Of a stretch of DNA of 64,000 nt, positions 37,084 to 46,449 are shown in pieces. The stretch spans positions 19,229 to 83,228 of the forward strand of contig CAVSSL010000007.1 in the NCBI GenBank assembly GCA_963730585.1, given 5' to 3'. Positions within the stretch are counted from its first letter, which is position 1, and each line of letters opens with the position of its first letter. The stretch is from Pedococcus_A sp963730585. GTDB lineage: Bacteria; Actinomycetota; Actinomycetes; Actinomycetales; Dermatophilaceae. The position numbers and the translations under genes are program-made. The notes beneath the pieces are model-generated. The model worked only from the letters and a program-made list of their open reading frames with translations, was not told where the DNA came from and did no database searches.

Positions 37084-37731
37084 TCAGTCCTCCGCAGCAG
37101 CGGCGGACTTCTTCTTGTCCGGGGCCGCGGTTCGGCCGCCGCCGGGCTGCCACAGCACGTCGCCGCCGATCGGCAGGTTGGCCACCCGGGCGAGCACGAA
37201 CAGCAGGTCCGAGAGCCGGTTGAGGTACTTCGCGGTGAGCACGTTGACGCCGCCCTCGCCCTTGGCGGCGCCGGGCTCCTGCCCGTAGGCCGCGATGGCT
37301 GCCCACGCCTGCCGCTCGGCCCGACGGGCCACCGTGGTCGCGACGTGGAGGTAGGCGGCCCCGGGCGTGCCGCCGGGCAGGATGAAGGAGCGCAGCTTCT
37401 CGAGCTCGTCGAGGTAGCGGTCGCAGTCGGTCTCGAGCTCGTCGACCCACTCCTGCTGCACGCGCAGCGGCGGGTACTCGTAGGTCTCCTGCAGCGGGGT
37501 GCACAGGTCGGCGCCCACGTCGAACAGGTCGTTCTGGATGCGCAGGAGGGTCGCCCGCACGTCCTCCCGCAGGTCACCCGCGGCGAGCGCGACGCCGATG
37601 GCCGCGTTGGCCTCGTTGGCGTCGGCGTAGGCCTGCAGCCGCACGTCGGTCTTGCTCGTCCGGCTCATGTCGCCGAGGTGGGTCATGCCGTCGTCGCCGG
37701 TGCGGGTGTAGATGCGGGTGAGGTTGACCAT
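37084..37731 (-). CDS. Cob(I)yrinic acid a,c-diamide adenosyltransferase (PduO type)
   Basis: Transfers the adenosyl group from ATP to cob(I)alamin, giving the coenzyme B12 needed by mutases. 215 residues. PduO family: TRIYTRTGDDGMTHLGD at the N-terminus, ADANEANAAIGVALA, and RRAERQAWAA and LNRLSDLLFVLARVAN. It acts in the same cofactor pathway as the B12-dependent mutase at 39692, 2 kb away. Convergent with the DUF2550 gene and divergent from murA. Confidence 0.93.
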   Translation of the reverse strand: MVNLTRIYTRTGDDGMTHLGDMSRTSKTDVRLQAYADANEANAAIGVALAAGDLREDVRATLLRIQNDLFDVGADLCTPLQETYEYPPLRVQQEWVDELETDCDRYLDELEKLRSFILPGGTPGAAYLHVATTVARRAERQAWAAIAAYGQEPGAAKGEGGVNVLTAKYLNRLSDLLFVLARVANLPIGGDVLWQPGGGRTAAPDKKKSAAAAED

Positions 37732-37808
37732 GGCGACAGCCTCTCAGATGCCGGATGGGGGCGGCCCGGGGGACGGTGTTCCCCGCCCGGCGTCGCTAGG
37801 CTGCACGG

Positions 37809-39092
37809 ATGGCTGAGAGGTTCCGGGTCGTCGGTGGCACCGCCCTGCGCGGTGAGGTCAGGGTCGCTGGCGCGAAGAACAGCGCCCTGAAGCTGATGGC
37901 CGTCGCCCTGCTCGCGCGCGGTCGCACCCGGCTGACGAACGTCCCGGCGATCCTCGACGTGACGATCATGGCCGAGCTCCTGCGCCGGCTCGGCTGCACC
38001 GTCGACTACGACCCCGACGCCGGGGTCGCCGACATCGACGTGCCCGACGAGATCGGCCACCGCGCCGACTACGACCTCGTCCGCGCCCTCCGGGCCTCCA
38101 CCGCGGTGCTCGGGCCCCTCGTCGCCCGCTGCGGCGCCGCCGACGTGGCCATCCCCGGCGGCGACGCCATCGGGTCGCGGGGGCTCGACCTGCATGCGGC
38201 CGGGCTGGAGGCGCTCGGCGCCAAGGTGCACGTCGACCACGGCTTCCTGGTCGCCGAGGCGCCCTCCGGGCTCCGCGGTGCCGAGATCCGCCTCGACTTC
38301 CCCAGTGTGGGGGCCACCGAGAACGTGCTGACGGCCGCCGTCCTGGCGCACGGCACCACCCGCCTCGAGAACGCCGCCCGTGAGCCGGAGATCGTCGACA
38401 TCGCCGCGCTGCTGGTCGAGATGGGTGCCCGGATCACCGGCGCCGGCACCTCGGTCATCGTGGTGGAGGGCGTCGACCGGCTCGAGCCCGTCGAGCACGC
38501 CGTCGTGCCCGACCGGATCGCCGCCGGCACCTGGGCCTTCGCGGCCGCCGCGACCCGTGGCGACGTCGAGGTCGTTGGCGGGGTCGCCGACCACCTCACC
38601 GCCGCGCTGGCGCTGGTGGAGGAGAGCGGCTCGACCGTGACGCGCACCGACCGCGGCTTCCGCGTCGACTCCGGTGGGCGGCGGCCACGGGCATTCGACG
38701 TGGCGACCCTGCCCTACCCGGGGTTCCCCACGGACCTGCAGCCGTTCGCCATCGCCTGCAACGCGGTGGCCGACGGCTCGGCCATGATCACCGAGAACCT
38801 GTTCGAGGCCCGCTTCCGCACGGTGCAGGAGCTCAGCCGGCTCGGCGCCGAGACCCGCATCGACGGCCACCACGTGATGGTGCACGGCGTCGAGCGGCTC
38901 TCCGGGGCACCGGTGGAGGCCAGCGACATCCGCGCGGGGGCCGCCCTCGTCATCGCCGGGCTGGTCGCCGAGGGCGTCACGACCGTCAGCGGCGCCTCGC
39001 ACATCGACCGCGGGTACGCCCACTTCGCCGAGGACCTGCGCGGGCTCGGGGCCGACGTCACGCGCGAGCCCGACGAGGAGTTCGTCTTCTAG
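37809..39092 (+). CDS. murA: UDP-N-acetylglucosamine 1-carboxyvinyltransferase
   Basis: First committed step of peptidoglycan synthesis: PEP is added to UDP-GlcNAc. 427 residues, full length. RVAGAKNSALKLM (Lys of the active site), RASTAVLGPLVARCG, FPSVGATENVL, TDLQPFAIA and DIRAGAALVIAGL are all present. The residue that attacks PEP and is alkylated by fosfomycin in most bacteria (Cys115 in E. coli) is Asp119 here, in PGGDAIGSR; the same Asp occurs in the M. tuberculosis enzyme, where it causes intrinsic fosfomycin resistance. Own promoter likely, being divergent from the adenosyltransferase. Confidence 0.96.
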   Translation: MAERFRVVGGTALRGEVRVAGAKNSALKLMAVALLARGRTRLTNVPAILDVTIMAELLRRLGCTVDYDPDAGVADIDVPDEIGHRADYDLVRALRASTAVLGPLVARCGAADVAIPGGDAIGSRGLDLHAAGLEALGAKVHVDHGFLVAEAPSGLRGAEIRLDFPSVGATENVLTAAVLAHGTTRLENAAREPEIVDIAALLVEMGARITGAGTSVIVVEGVDRLEPVEHAVVPDRIAAGTWAFAAAATRGDVEVVGGVADHLTAALALVEESGSTVTRTDRGFRVDSGGRRPRAFDVATLPYPGFPTDLQPFAIACNAVADGSAMITENLFEARFRTVQELSRLGAETRIDGHHVMVHGVERLSGAPVEASDIRAGAALVIAGLVAEGVTTVSGASHIDRGYAHFAEDLRGLGADVTREPDEEFVF

Positions 39093-39177
39093 CTGCGGGT
39101 CCCGGGCCGGGCCAGCCGCCGCCGCGTTGTCCCGTCCCGCACGCCCGCCTGCGGACGGCTGGGTCGGGATGCTTTAC

Positions 39178-39191
39178 CAGATCTTGATCTG
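39178..39191. promoter_or_regulatory. Perfect 14-bp palindrome upstream of the STAS gene
   Basis: CAGATC-TT-GATCTG, 72 bp ahead of the STAS start in a locally AT-richer stretch. Looks like an operator; the binding protein is unknown. Confidence 0.4.
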
Positions 39192-39262
39192 TTTCGTGAC
39201 AACCCCGAGTGCCCCCGAATGCGTATGTGTGAGTGAATAGCGCCACGAACTAGGGGGTTCGG

Positions 39263-39649
39263 ATGACGGTGAGCAGTGTGGGGGCTCTTCCCATCGAGGT
39301 TCGCGAGCACGCCTTGGGGCAGGAGGTGGCCATCAGCGGCCGCATCGACGTCCACACGGTGCCGGACGTGAGGCTCCTCCTCCACGAGGTGATCGACACG
39401 GGGAACGGTGACATCCTCCTGCGCCTCGCCGGGGCCGAGATCGGTGACTCGACGGGCCTCGGGGTCCTGGTCGAGGCGTTCAACCGGGCTCGCCGGGCCG
39501 GCCGCCGCTTCGCGGTGGTCGACATGACGGCGCGCACCGAGCGCCTGTTGCGTGCGTCACGCCTCGACCGTGCCCTCGTGCACCGCCCTGCGGGGGAACC
39601 GGCTCCCGGCGTCCCGGCCGCGGGCACTGTGGCGCCTCTCACCGCCTGA
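39263..39649 (+). CDS. STAS-domain anti-sigma factor antagonist
   Basis: 128 residues. SpoIIAA/RsbV-like: EVAISGRIDVHTVPDVRLLL and the phosphorylation site in AEIGDSTGLGVLVEAF. By family, the dephosphorylated form binds an anti-sigma kinase and frees a sigma factor; neither partner is in the window, although an ECF sigma gene lies 16 kb away. Ends in a Pro/Ala-rich tail. Confidence 0.88.
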   Translation: MTVSSVGALPIEVREHALGQEVAISGRIDVHTVPDVRLLLHEVIDTGNGDILLRLAGAEIGDSTGLGVLVEAFNRARRAGRRFAVVDMTARTERLLRASRLDRALVHRPAGEPAPGVPAAGTVAPLTA

Positions 39650-39691
39650 ACACCTCCCGGCCCGTGCACGGCCGCCGGTACCTTCCCCCGT

Positions 39692-41797
39692 ATGGCCGAG
39701 ACCGCGAAGACGCCGACTCCCGCCGCCCGGGCGACCCGCCCCGAGCGCGACCGCCCCTGGGTGATGCGCACGTATGCCGGCCACACCAGTGCCGCCGCCA
39801 GCAACGCGCTGTACCGCCGCAACCTGGCCAAGGGCCAGACCGGTCTCTCCGTCGCCTTCGACCTGCCCACCCAGACCGGCTACGACCCGGACCACGCCCT
39901 CGCCCGCGGTGAGGTCGGCAAGGTGGGCGTGCCGATCTCGCACCTCGGCGACATGCGGGCGCTGTTCGACCAGATCCCGCTGGCGCAGATGAACACCTCG
40001 ATGACGATCAACGCGACCGCGATGTGGCTGCTCGCGCTCTACCAGGTGGCGGCCGAGGAGCAGGCGGTCGCGGCGGGGGAGGACCCGGCCGAGGCGGTGC
40101 GCGCGCTCGCCGGCACCACGCAGAACGACATCATCAAGGAGTACCTCTCCCGGGGCACCTACGTCTTCCCGCCGGCGCCGTCGCTGCGCCTGATCACCGA
40201 CATGGTGGCCTACACCGTCGCGGAGATCCCCAAGTGGAACCCGACCAACATCTGCAGCTACCACCTGCAGGAGGCCGGCGCGACGCCCGTGCAGGAGATC
40301 GCCTACGCGATGAGCACCGCGATCGCCGTGCTCGACGCGGTGCGCGACTCAGGGCAGGTGCCGCCGGAGCGGTTCGGCGAGGTGGTCGGCCGCATCTCCT
40401 TCTTCGTCAACGCCGGCGTGCGCTTCGTCGAGGAGATGTGCAAGATGCGCGCCTTCGTGCAGCTGTGGGACGAGCTCACCCGCGAGCGCTACGGCGTGGA
40501 GGACGCCAAGCAGCGGCGCTTCCGCTACGGCGTGCAGGTCAACTCGCTCGGCCTCACCGAGGCGCAGCCCGAGAACAACGTGCAGCGCATCGTCCTCGAG
40601 ATGCTGGCCGTCACGCTGAGCAAGGACGCCCGGGCCCGCGCGGTGCAGCTCCCGGCGTGGAACGAGGCGCTCGGGCTGCCCCGGCCGTGGGACCAGCAGT
40701 GGTCGCTGCGCATGCAGCAGGTGCTGGCCTACGAGTCCGACCTGCTCGAGTACGACGACCTCTTCGCCGGCTCGAAGGTCGTCGAGGCCAAGGTCGCCGA
40801 GCTGGTCGAGGGCGCCCGGGCCGAGATCGCCCGGGTCCAGGAGATGGGCGGTGCCGTCGCGGCGGTGGAGAGCGGCTACATGAAGTCGGCGCTCGTGGCC
40901 TCGCACGCCCTGCGCCGCCAGCGGATCGAGGCGGGTGAGGACGTCGTCGTCGGCGTGAACCGCTTCGAGACCACCGAGCCGAACCCGCTGACCGCCGACC
41001 TCGACACCGCCATCCAGACCATCGACCACGACGTCGAGGACAAGGCCGCCGCGGCCGTGCGCCGCTGGCGCGAGGAGCGTGACGCCGACCAGGCCCGGCG
41101 ACAGCGAGTGGTCGACGCCCTGGCCCGGCTGCGCGAGGACGCCAGCAGCGGCACCAACCTGATGGACGCCAGCCTCGAGTGCGCGCGAGCCGGCGTCACC
41201 ACCGGGGAGTGGGCGGGCACCCTGCGCGAGGTCTTCGGCGAGTACCGCGCCCCCACCGGCGTCTCGGGCTCCGTCGGCATCACCGGGGAGGCCGCCACCG
41301 CCGACTCCGAGCTCGGCCGGGTGCGCGAGCGCGTGCGGGAGACGAGCGAGGAGCTCGGCGAGCGGTTGCGCGTCCTCGTGGCCAAGCCCGGTCTCGACGG
41401 CCACAGCAACGGCGCCGAGCAGGTCGCCGTGCGCGCCCGCGACGCCGGCTTCGAGGTGGTCTACCAGGGCATCCGGCTGACCCCCGAGCAGATCGTCGCC
41501 GCGGCGGTCGCCGAGGACGTGCACCTCGTCGGCATCTCGATCCTCTCCGGCTCGCACATGGAGCTGGTGCCCGAGATCCTGCGCGGCCTGCGCGAGGCCG
41601 GCGCCGGCGACGTTCCCGTGATCGTGGGCGGCATCATCCCCGACTCCGACGCCAAGGCGCTGCGCGAGCTGGGCGTGGCCGCGGTGTTCACGCCGAAGGA
41701 CTTCGGCCTCACCCAGATCATGGGCGAGATGGTCGAGGAGATCCGCCGCTCGCGGGGCCTGACCACCTCGGCCGACCGAGCTCCCGTCCCGGCCTGA
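39692..41797 (+). CDS. B12-dependent acyl-CoA mutase (MeaA / ethylmalonyl-CoA mutase-like)
   Basis: 701-residue fused mutase with both the CoA-binding barrel (residues about 30-550, LSVAFDLPTQTGYDPDHALA, TINATAMWLLALYQ, GTYVFPPAPSLRLI) and a C-terminal B12-binding domain holding DGHSNGAEQVA, VGISILSGSH and VIVGGIIP. The DxHxxG motif appears as DGHSNG. The single-chain layout and this motif are typical of the MeaA/Ecm group, active in the ethylmalonyl-CoA route or in crotonyl-CoA-linked carbon metabolism; a methylmalonyl-CoA mutase large subunit is less likely. The crotonyl-CoA carboxylase/reductase that would confirm the pathway is not in the window. Adenosylcobalamin may be supplied by the adenosyltransferase at 37084. 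Confidence 0.88.
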   Translation: MAETAKTPTPAARATRPERDRPWVMRTYAGHTSAAASNALYRRNLAKGQTGLSVAFDLPTQTGYDPDHALARGEVGKVGVPISHLGDMRALFDQIPLAQMNTSMTINATAMWLLALYQVAAEEQAVAAGEDPAEAVRALAGTTQNDIIKEYLSRGTYVFPPAPSLRLITDMVAYTVAEIPKWNPTNICSYHLQEAGATPVQEIAYAMSTAIAVLDAVRDSGQVPPERFGEVVGRISFFVNAGVRFVEEMCKMRAFVQLWDELTRERYGVEDAKQRRFRYGVQVNSLGLTEAQPENNVQRIVLEMLAVTLSKDARARAVQLPAWNEALGLPRPWDQQWSLRMQQVLAYESDLLEYDDLFAGSKVVEAKVAELVEGARAEIARVQEMGGAVAAVESGYMKSALVASHALRRQRIEAGEDVVVGVNRFETTEPNPLTADLDTAIQTIDHDVEDKAAAAVRRWREERDADQARRQRVVDALARLREDASSGTNLMDASLECARAGVTTGEWAGTLREVFGEYRAPTGVSGSVGITGEAATADSELGRVRERVRETSEELGERLRVLVAKPGLDGHSNGAEQVAVRARDAGFEVVYQGIRLTPEQIVAAAVAEDVHLVGISILSGSHMELVPEILRGLREAGAGDVPVIVGGIIPDSDAKALRELGVAAVFTPKDFGLTQIMGEMVEEIRRSRGLTTSADRAPVPA

Positions 41798-41800
41798 TCC

Positions 41801-43015
41801 TCAGAGCCAGGTGCCGCGGCGCATGACCCGCTGCGCCACGAGGGCGTCGTCGACCACGAGCACGTCGGCGCGGTGACCGGCCGCGAGGGCGCCGACCCCG
41901 TCGAGCGCGAGGGCCCGGGCCGGGGTCGTCGACGCGGCGCGCACGGCGTCGGCCAGCGGCACCCCGAGGTCGGTGACGCACCACCTGACCTGGTCGAGCA
42001 GGCACGACACCCCACCGGCCAGGCTGCCGGAGTCGACGAGCCGGACGTCGCGGCCCTGCACCCGCACCTCGAGCCCACCGAGCGTGTAGTCGCCCTCGGG
42101 CAGCCCGGCGGCCGCCATGGAGTCGCTGACGAGCGCGACCTGGTCGGCGCCCACGGTGTCGAAGAGCATCTGCACGGTGCCGCCGTCGAGGTGCACGCCG
42201 TCGGCGATGACCTCCAGCACGGCCTCGCCCCGTCCCGCTGCCGAGAGCGCCGCCGCGACCGGCCCCGGCTGGCGCGACAGCATCGGCGGCATCCCGTTGA
42301 AGACGTGGGTGACGAGGGCCTGCCCGCCGCGCACCGGGTGGTCGACCAGCGCGGCGAGGGCGGCAGCGGTGGTGCGCACGTCGGCGTCGGTGTGGCCGAC
42401 TGCCCCGAGGATGCCCAGCCCGGCGAGGACCTCGGGGAGCCGGTCCGCACCGGGCAGCTCGGGCGCCCAGGTCATCTGGGCGATGACCCCGGGCCCGGCC
42501 TCCAGCACCAGGTCGTCGAGCAGCTTGAGGTCGGGCGCGATGAGGGCGGCCGGGTTCTGCGCCCCACAGCGGACCGTCGACAGGAACGGCCCCTCGAGGT
42601 GTATGCCGGCGAGGTCACCGTCGCGGACCAGCGGCGCGCAGGCGCGCACCCCGGTCAGCAGGCGCTCGGTGGGTGCCGAGACCAGGGAACCCACGACGGT
42701 GGTGCTTCCGGCGCGGTGGTGGTGAGCCGCCGCGGTGCGGGCGCTGCCCGTGTCGGTGCCGAACTCGCCGCCGCTGCCGCCGTGGCAGTGCAGGTCGACG
42801 AGGCCGGGGAGCAGCGTGAGGCCCTCGCGCCAGTCGGCCGGGACCGGGGCCTCCGCGTGCTCGGGCGGCAGGGAGCCGCGCGCACCGGCATACAGGATGC
42901 GGTCGCCGGACACGACGACGGCGCCGTCGGCGATCGTCTCGGAGGGGAGCACCACCGTTCCGGTGAGGAGGGTGGTGCCGGGCTGTGCGGTCGGCCGGTG
43001 CGGCGATGAGGTCAC
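41801..43015 (-). CDS. nagA: N-acetylglucosamine-6-phosphate deacetylase
   Basis: Metal-dependent amidohydrolase removing acetyl from GlcNAc-6-P or, in the related AgaA, GalNAc-6-P. 404 residues, GTG overlapping the stop of the SIS gene by four bases. Metal-binding HxH in LVDLHCHGGSGGEFG, the Glu in LEGPFLSTVRCGAQNP, GAVGHTDADV, LVTHVFNGMPP and the C-terminal NTTPARALALDG-like ASTTPARALALDGVG. Product is the free amino-sugar phosphate for the SIS enzyme. Confidence 0.92.
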   Translation of the reverse strand: MTSSPHRPTAQPGTTLLTGTVVLPSETIADGAVVVSGDRILYAGARGSLPPEHAEAPVPADWREGLTLLPGLVDLHCHGGSGGEFGTDTGSARTAAAHHHRAGSTTVVGSLVSAPTERLLTGVRACAPLVRDGDLAGIHLEGPFLSTVRCGAQNPAALIAPDLKLLDDLVLEAGPGVIAQMTWAPELPGADRLPEVLAGLGILGAVGHTDADVRTTAAALAALVDHPVRGGQALVTHVFNGMPPMLSRQPGPVAAALSAAGRGEAVLEVIADGVHLDGGTVQMLFDTVGADQVALVSDSMAAAGLPEGDYTLGGLEVRVQGRDVRLVDSGSLAGGVSCLLDQVRWCVTDLGVPLADAVRAASTTPARALALDGVGALAAGHRADVLVVDDALVAQRVMRRGTWL

Positions 43016-43920
43016 GACAGGATGATGGACCGGCTGAGGTGGCGCGGCTCGTCAGGGTCGACTCCCGCGCGCGCCGCCTTCAGCAGGCACAGCCGGTGCA
43101 GGCGCACGAGGTCGGCGACCGGGTCGATGTCGCGGTGCTCGAAGTGGGCGCCGGTGGCCCGCACGTCCTCGGCCAGGCCCTCGGGCACCTCGCCGAAGGC
43201 CCAGGTGGCCCGGCCGGTGGTGGCGATGCTGATGGGGCCGTGGCGGTACTCCATGGCGGGGTAGGACTCGGTCCAGAACTGGGCCGACTCGCGGAGCTTG
43301 AGCCCCGCCTCGTTGGCCAGGCCGATCGTCCACCCGCGCCCGACGAAGGTGAGCTGCTCGGCGTCGGCGACGCCGGCGAGGGCGGTCTCCTCGTCCTCGG
43401 CGAGCACGGCCCGCGCGTCATCGATGGCGGAGGTGAGGTCCTCACCCAGGGTTGCGCGCAGCAGCATGAGCGTCGTGGTGGCGAACCGCGTCTGCACGAC
43501 GGACTGCTCGTCGACCTCCGGCAGCATCAGCGCGTGGCTGGCGAGCTCGGGGATCGCGGTGCCCTCGGTGGCGACGATGGCGGTGGTGCGCTGGCCGCGC
43601 TCGCGCAGGGCGGTGAGCAGCTCGATGACCTCGGTCGTGGTGCCGGAGCGCGAGATCGCCACGACGTGGTCGTAGGTGCGGCCGGCCGGGAACTCGCTCG
43701 CGGCGTGGGCCTCGGTGCGACCGCCGAGCTCGCCGGCCTGCTCGCGCAGCACGGCATACGCCTGGGCCATGAAGTAGGAGGTGCCGCACCCGACGACGGC
43801 GACGGACTCGCCGGGCCGGGGGAGGACGGCGCGGGCCTCCTCGACCCGGGCCAGGGCGGCCGCCCAGTCGTCGGGCTGGGTGGCGATCTCGGCGGCGAGG
43901 TGGCTCGGGTACGCGGTCAT
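43012..43920 (-). CDS. SIS-domain sugar isomerase/deaminase
   Basis: 302 residues, two SIS domains: SVAVVGCGTSYFMAQAYAV and AISRSGTTTEVIELL in the first; LTFVGRGWTIGLANEAGLKL and YRHGPISIAT in the second. Resembles AgaS and NagB-II, which deaminate and isomerise galactosamine-6-P or glucosamine-6-P. Lacks the glutaminase domain of GlmS, so it is catabolic. First gene of the - strand operon with nagA. Confidence 0.85.
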   Translation of the reverse strand: MTAYPSHLAAEIATQPDDWAAALARVEEARAVLPRPGESVAVVGCGTSYFMAQAYAVLREQAGELGGRTEAHAASEFPAGRTYDHVVAISRSGTTTEVIELLTALRERGQRTTAIVATEGTAIPELASHALMLPEVDEQSVVQTRFATTTLMLLRATLGEDLTSAIDDARAVLAEDEETALAGVADAEQLTFVGRGWTIGLANEAGLKLRESAQFWTESYPAMEYRHGPISIATTGRATWAFGEVPEGLAEDVRATGAHFEHRDIDPVADLVRLHRLCLLKAARAGVDPDEPRHLSRSIILS

Positions 43921-43955
43921 CGTCGTCCGTTCTGTGAGTGATTCGGATCGCCACG

Positions 43956-43985
43956 ATTGTCGAGCAGTCAGAATCGATCAGTCAA
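43956..43985 (-). promoter_or_regulatory. Promoter of the SIS-nagA operon
   Basis: On the - strand TTGACT and GACAAT are separated by 18 bp, about 35 nt upstream of the SIS start. The 250-bp divergent region is locally AT-richer and also carries a TTGACG hexamer at 44037 facing the transporter genes. Probable binding region for the DeoR protein encoded downstream. Confidence 0.5.
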
Positions 43986-44170
43986 GCGGTTGGAGTGGTT
44001 TGCTGGACTTTGACCGAGGAACTGCCCCGAAATGCTTGACGGAGACAGGAATCGGGGTCCACGCTGTCGCCCAGCGCCGCACTTTCTGAGCGAAGCGGCA
44101 GCGAACCGACACAAAGCGATCACGGTCACTCGACCCCGAGGTGGTCGACAACAGAGTGGGAGTGCAGACA

Positions 44171-45445
44171 ATGACGTCACGACACAGGAGCGCGGTTCGC
44201 GTGGCCGCGGTCGCGCTGGCCGGGGGGCTGGCCCTGGCGGCCTGCAGCGGGGGCTCCGGCTCCGGCACGGCCGGCGGTGGCAGCGGCGACTCCGGCGAGA
44301 AGGCGAAGAAGATCAAGCTGGTGGCGGCGGAGTACTCCAAGGACCACACGGCCGCCTTCTGGAAGCAGTTCGCCGAGAAGTACAAGGAGAAGACGGGCGG
44401 CACCGAGCTCGAGGTGCAGGTCGTCAGCTGGGACTCGATCGACCAGACCTCCAGCACGATGATCCAGAACAACAACGCGCCCGACATCCTCAACCTCAAC
44501 GCCTACGCGTCCTACGCCAAGGACGGCCTGCTCTACAACGGCGACGAGGTGCTGCCCGAGGCCGCCAAGAGCGACATCCTCGACGCGTTCGTCAAGAGCG
44601 GCACCTACCAGGACAAGCTCTACGGCTTCCCGGACCTGTCCTCCGCCCGCGCGTTCTTCTACAACAAGGCCGTCTTCAAGAAGGCCGGCATCGCCGCGCC
44701 CCCGAAGACCTGGGAGGAGTTCGAGGCCGACGCCAAGAAGATCAAGGCGCTCGGCGACGGCACCATCCCCTACGCCCTCCCGCTCGGCCCGGAGGAGTCG
44801 CAGGGCGAGTTCTCCATGTGGCTGTTCAACAACAGCGGCGACTGGAAGAAGGACGGCAAGTGGGCCATCAACTCGGCTGAGAACACCGAGGCGCTGACCT
44901 TCCTCAAGAAGATCACCGACGAGAAGCTCACCCAGAACAACCCGGGCAAGACCAACCGCGCCGACGCGTTCAACCTCTTCAAGTCGGGCAAGGTCGGCAT
45001 GGTCGTCGGCTTCTCGCCGCTCGCCGGCCAGCTCGACGAGGAGAAGAAGGTCGACTACGCCGTCGCCCCGATGCCCACCAAGATGAGCGAGCCGCAGACC
45101 TTCGGCGTCACCGACTACCTGATGGCGTTCAAGAAGCCCGGCAACCAGGAGGCGGTCAAGGCCTTCTACGACCTGTACTACCAGAAGGACCAGGTCAACC
45201 AGTTCATCAAGGCCGAGGGCTTCCTGCCGGTCACCAAGAGCGGCATCGAGTTCTTCAAGGACGACCCCAAGCTGAAGGTCTACCTCGACACCCTGCCCAA
45301 CGCCCACCTGACCCCGACCGACGACCCGACCTGGGACAAGGTCAAGCTCGCCGTGCAGCAGAACCTCGGCACCGCCGTGGGCAGCGGCGGCGACCCGAAG
45401 AAGGTCCTCGACGACCTGCAGAAGCAGGCCGAGAGCGGCAGCTGA
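44171..45445 (+). CDS. ABC sugar transporter, substrate-binding lipoprotein
   Basis: 424 residues. Lipoprotein signal with lipobox LALAAC at about residue 24, then a Gly/Ser linker and a family-1 solute-binding fold: KIKLVAAEYSKDHTAAFWKQ, NNAPDILNLNAYASYAKDG, LYGFPDLSSARAFFYNKAVF and the late WDKVKLAVQQ. Delivers a sugar or amino sugar to the two permeases downstream. The ATPase subunit is not in the cluster, so a shared MsiK-type ATPase is probably used. Confidence 0.9.
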   Translation: MTSRHRSAVRVAAVALAGGLALAACSGGSGSGTAGGGSGDSGEKAKKIKLVAAEYSKDHTAAFWKQFAEKYKEKTGGTELEVQVVSWDSIDQTSSTMIQNNNAPDILNLNAYASYAKDGLLYNGDEVLPEAAKSDILDAFVKSGTYQDKLYGFPDLSSARAFFYNKAVFKKAGIAAPPKTWEEFEADAKKIKALGDGTIPYALPLGPEESQGEFSMWLFNNSGDWKKDGKWAINSAENTEALTFLKKITDEKLTQNNPGKTNRADAFNLFKSGKVGMVVGFSPLAGQLDEEKKVDYAVAPMPTKMSEPQTFGVTDYLMAFKKPGNQEAVKAFYDLYYQKDQVNQFIKAEGFLPVTKSGIEFFKDDPKLKVYLDTLPNAHLTPTDDPTWDKVKLAVQQNLGTAVGSGGDPKKVLDDLQKQAESGS

Positions 45446-45447
45446 CC

Positions 45448-46449
45448 GTGCCCGACCAGCAGTCTCGAGTGGTGGCCGCGGGTTCGCCCGCGGCCACCAC
45501 CGCACGTGGCGCCGACGGTGCAGGGACGTCGGCGCGCCGGAAGGCGGGTATGCCGCGTGGCCGGCGTCGCACGGACCGCGCCTCGCTGGGCTCCGCCCTG
45601 CTGTGGCTGGGCCCGGCCCTGCTGCTCATCGGCGGCGTCGTCGTCTACCCGGCCATCGAGCTGGTGCGCGCGTCGATGAGCGAGTTCTCCATCACCGGCC
45701 TGCGCCTCGGCGACGCCGGCTGGAGCAACTACAGCGCCGTGCTCGACCACCCGATGCTGGGGACGGTGCTGCGCAACACCATCGTCTGGGTCGTCGCGGT
45801 CGTCGCCCTGACCATCGTCATCAGCCTGGGCGTGGCCCAGTTCCTCACCAAGGACTTCCGCGGCCGCAAGCTCGTGCGCTGGGCGATCATCGTCCCGTGG
45901 GCCGCCTCGCTGGTCATCACGGCCAAGACGTTCGTGATGATCTACGACTTCTACTACGGCACGGCCAACCTGCTGCTGTCGAAGGTCGGTCTCGGCCCGG
46001 TCGACTTCCTGGGCAGCGACACCTGGATCATGCCGTCGATGGTCCTGGTCGGCGTGTTCGTGTCGATCCCGTTCACGGCCTACGTCTTCGTGGCCGGTCT
46101 CAACGCCATCCCGACCGACGTCTACGAGGCGGCGCGCGTCGACGGCGCCAGCCCGTCCCAGACGTGGTGGCGGATCACCCTGCCGCTGCTGCGCCCTGCG
46201 CTGCTGGTGGCCGCGGTGCTCAACATCATCTACGTCTTCAACTCGTTCCCGATCATCTACACGCTCAACGACCGCAACCCCGGGTTCTCCCACGACACGA
46301 CGATCACGTTCATGTACAAGCTGGCGTTCAAGAGCGCCGAGAAGGACGTGGGCATGTCGGCTGCCGCAGGAGTCTTCAACGTCCTGCTGATCCTGGTCGT
46401 GGTGATGGTCTACCTGAGGTTCACGCGCTGGCGGGAGGAGACGGCATGA
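45448..46449 (+). CDS. ABC sugar transporter permease (MalF/UgpA type)
   Basis: 333 residues, GTG two bases after the previous stop. Six membrane helices (ALLWLGPALLLIGGVVVYP first; VVAVVALTIVISLGVAQF; SMVLVGVFVSIPFTAYVFV) with the EAA loop VYEAARVDGASPSQTWWRIT, which contacts the ATPase. N-terminal 45 residues are basic and Ala/Arg-rich. Confidence 0.92.
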   Translation: MPDQQSRVVAAGSPAATTARGADGAGTSARRKAGMPRGRRRTDRASLGSALLWLGPALLLIGGVVVYPAIELVRASMSEFSITGLRLGDAGWSNYSAVLDHPMLGTVLRNTIVWVVAVVALTIVISLGVAQFLTKDFRGRKLVRWAIIVPWAASLVITAKTFVMIYDFYYGTANLLLSKVGLGPVDFLGSDTWIMPSMVLVGVFVSIPFTAYVFVAGLNAIPTDVYEAARVDGASPSQTWWRITLPLLRPALLVAAVLNIIYVFNSFPIIYTLNDRNPGFSHDTTITFMYKLAFKSAEKDVGMSAAAGVFNVLLILVVVMVYLRFTRWREETA

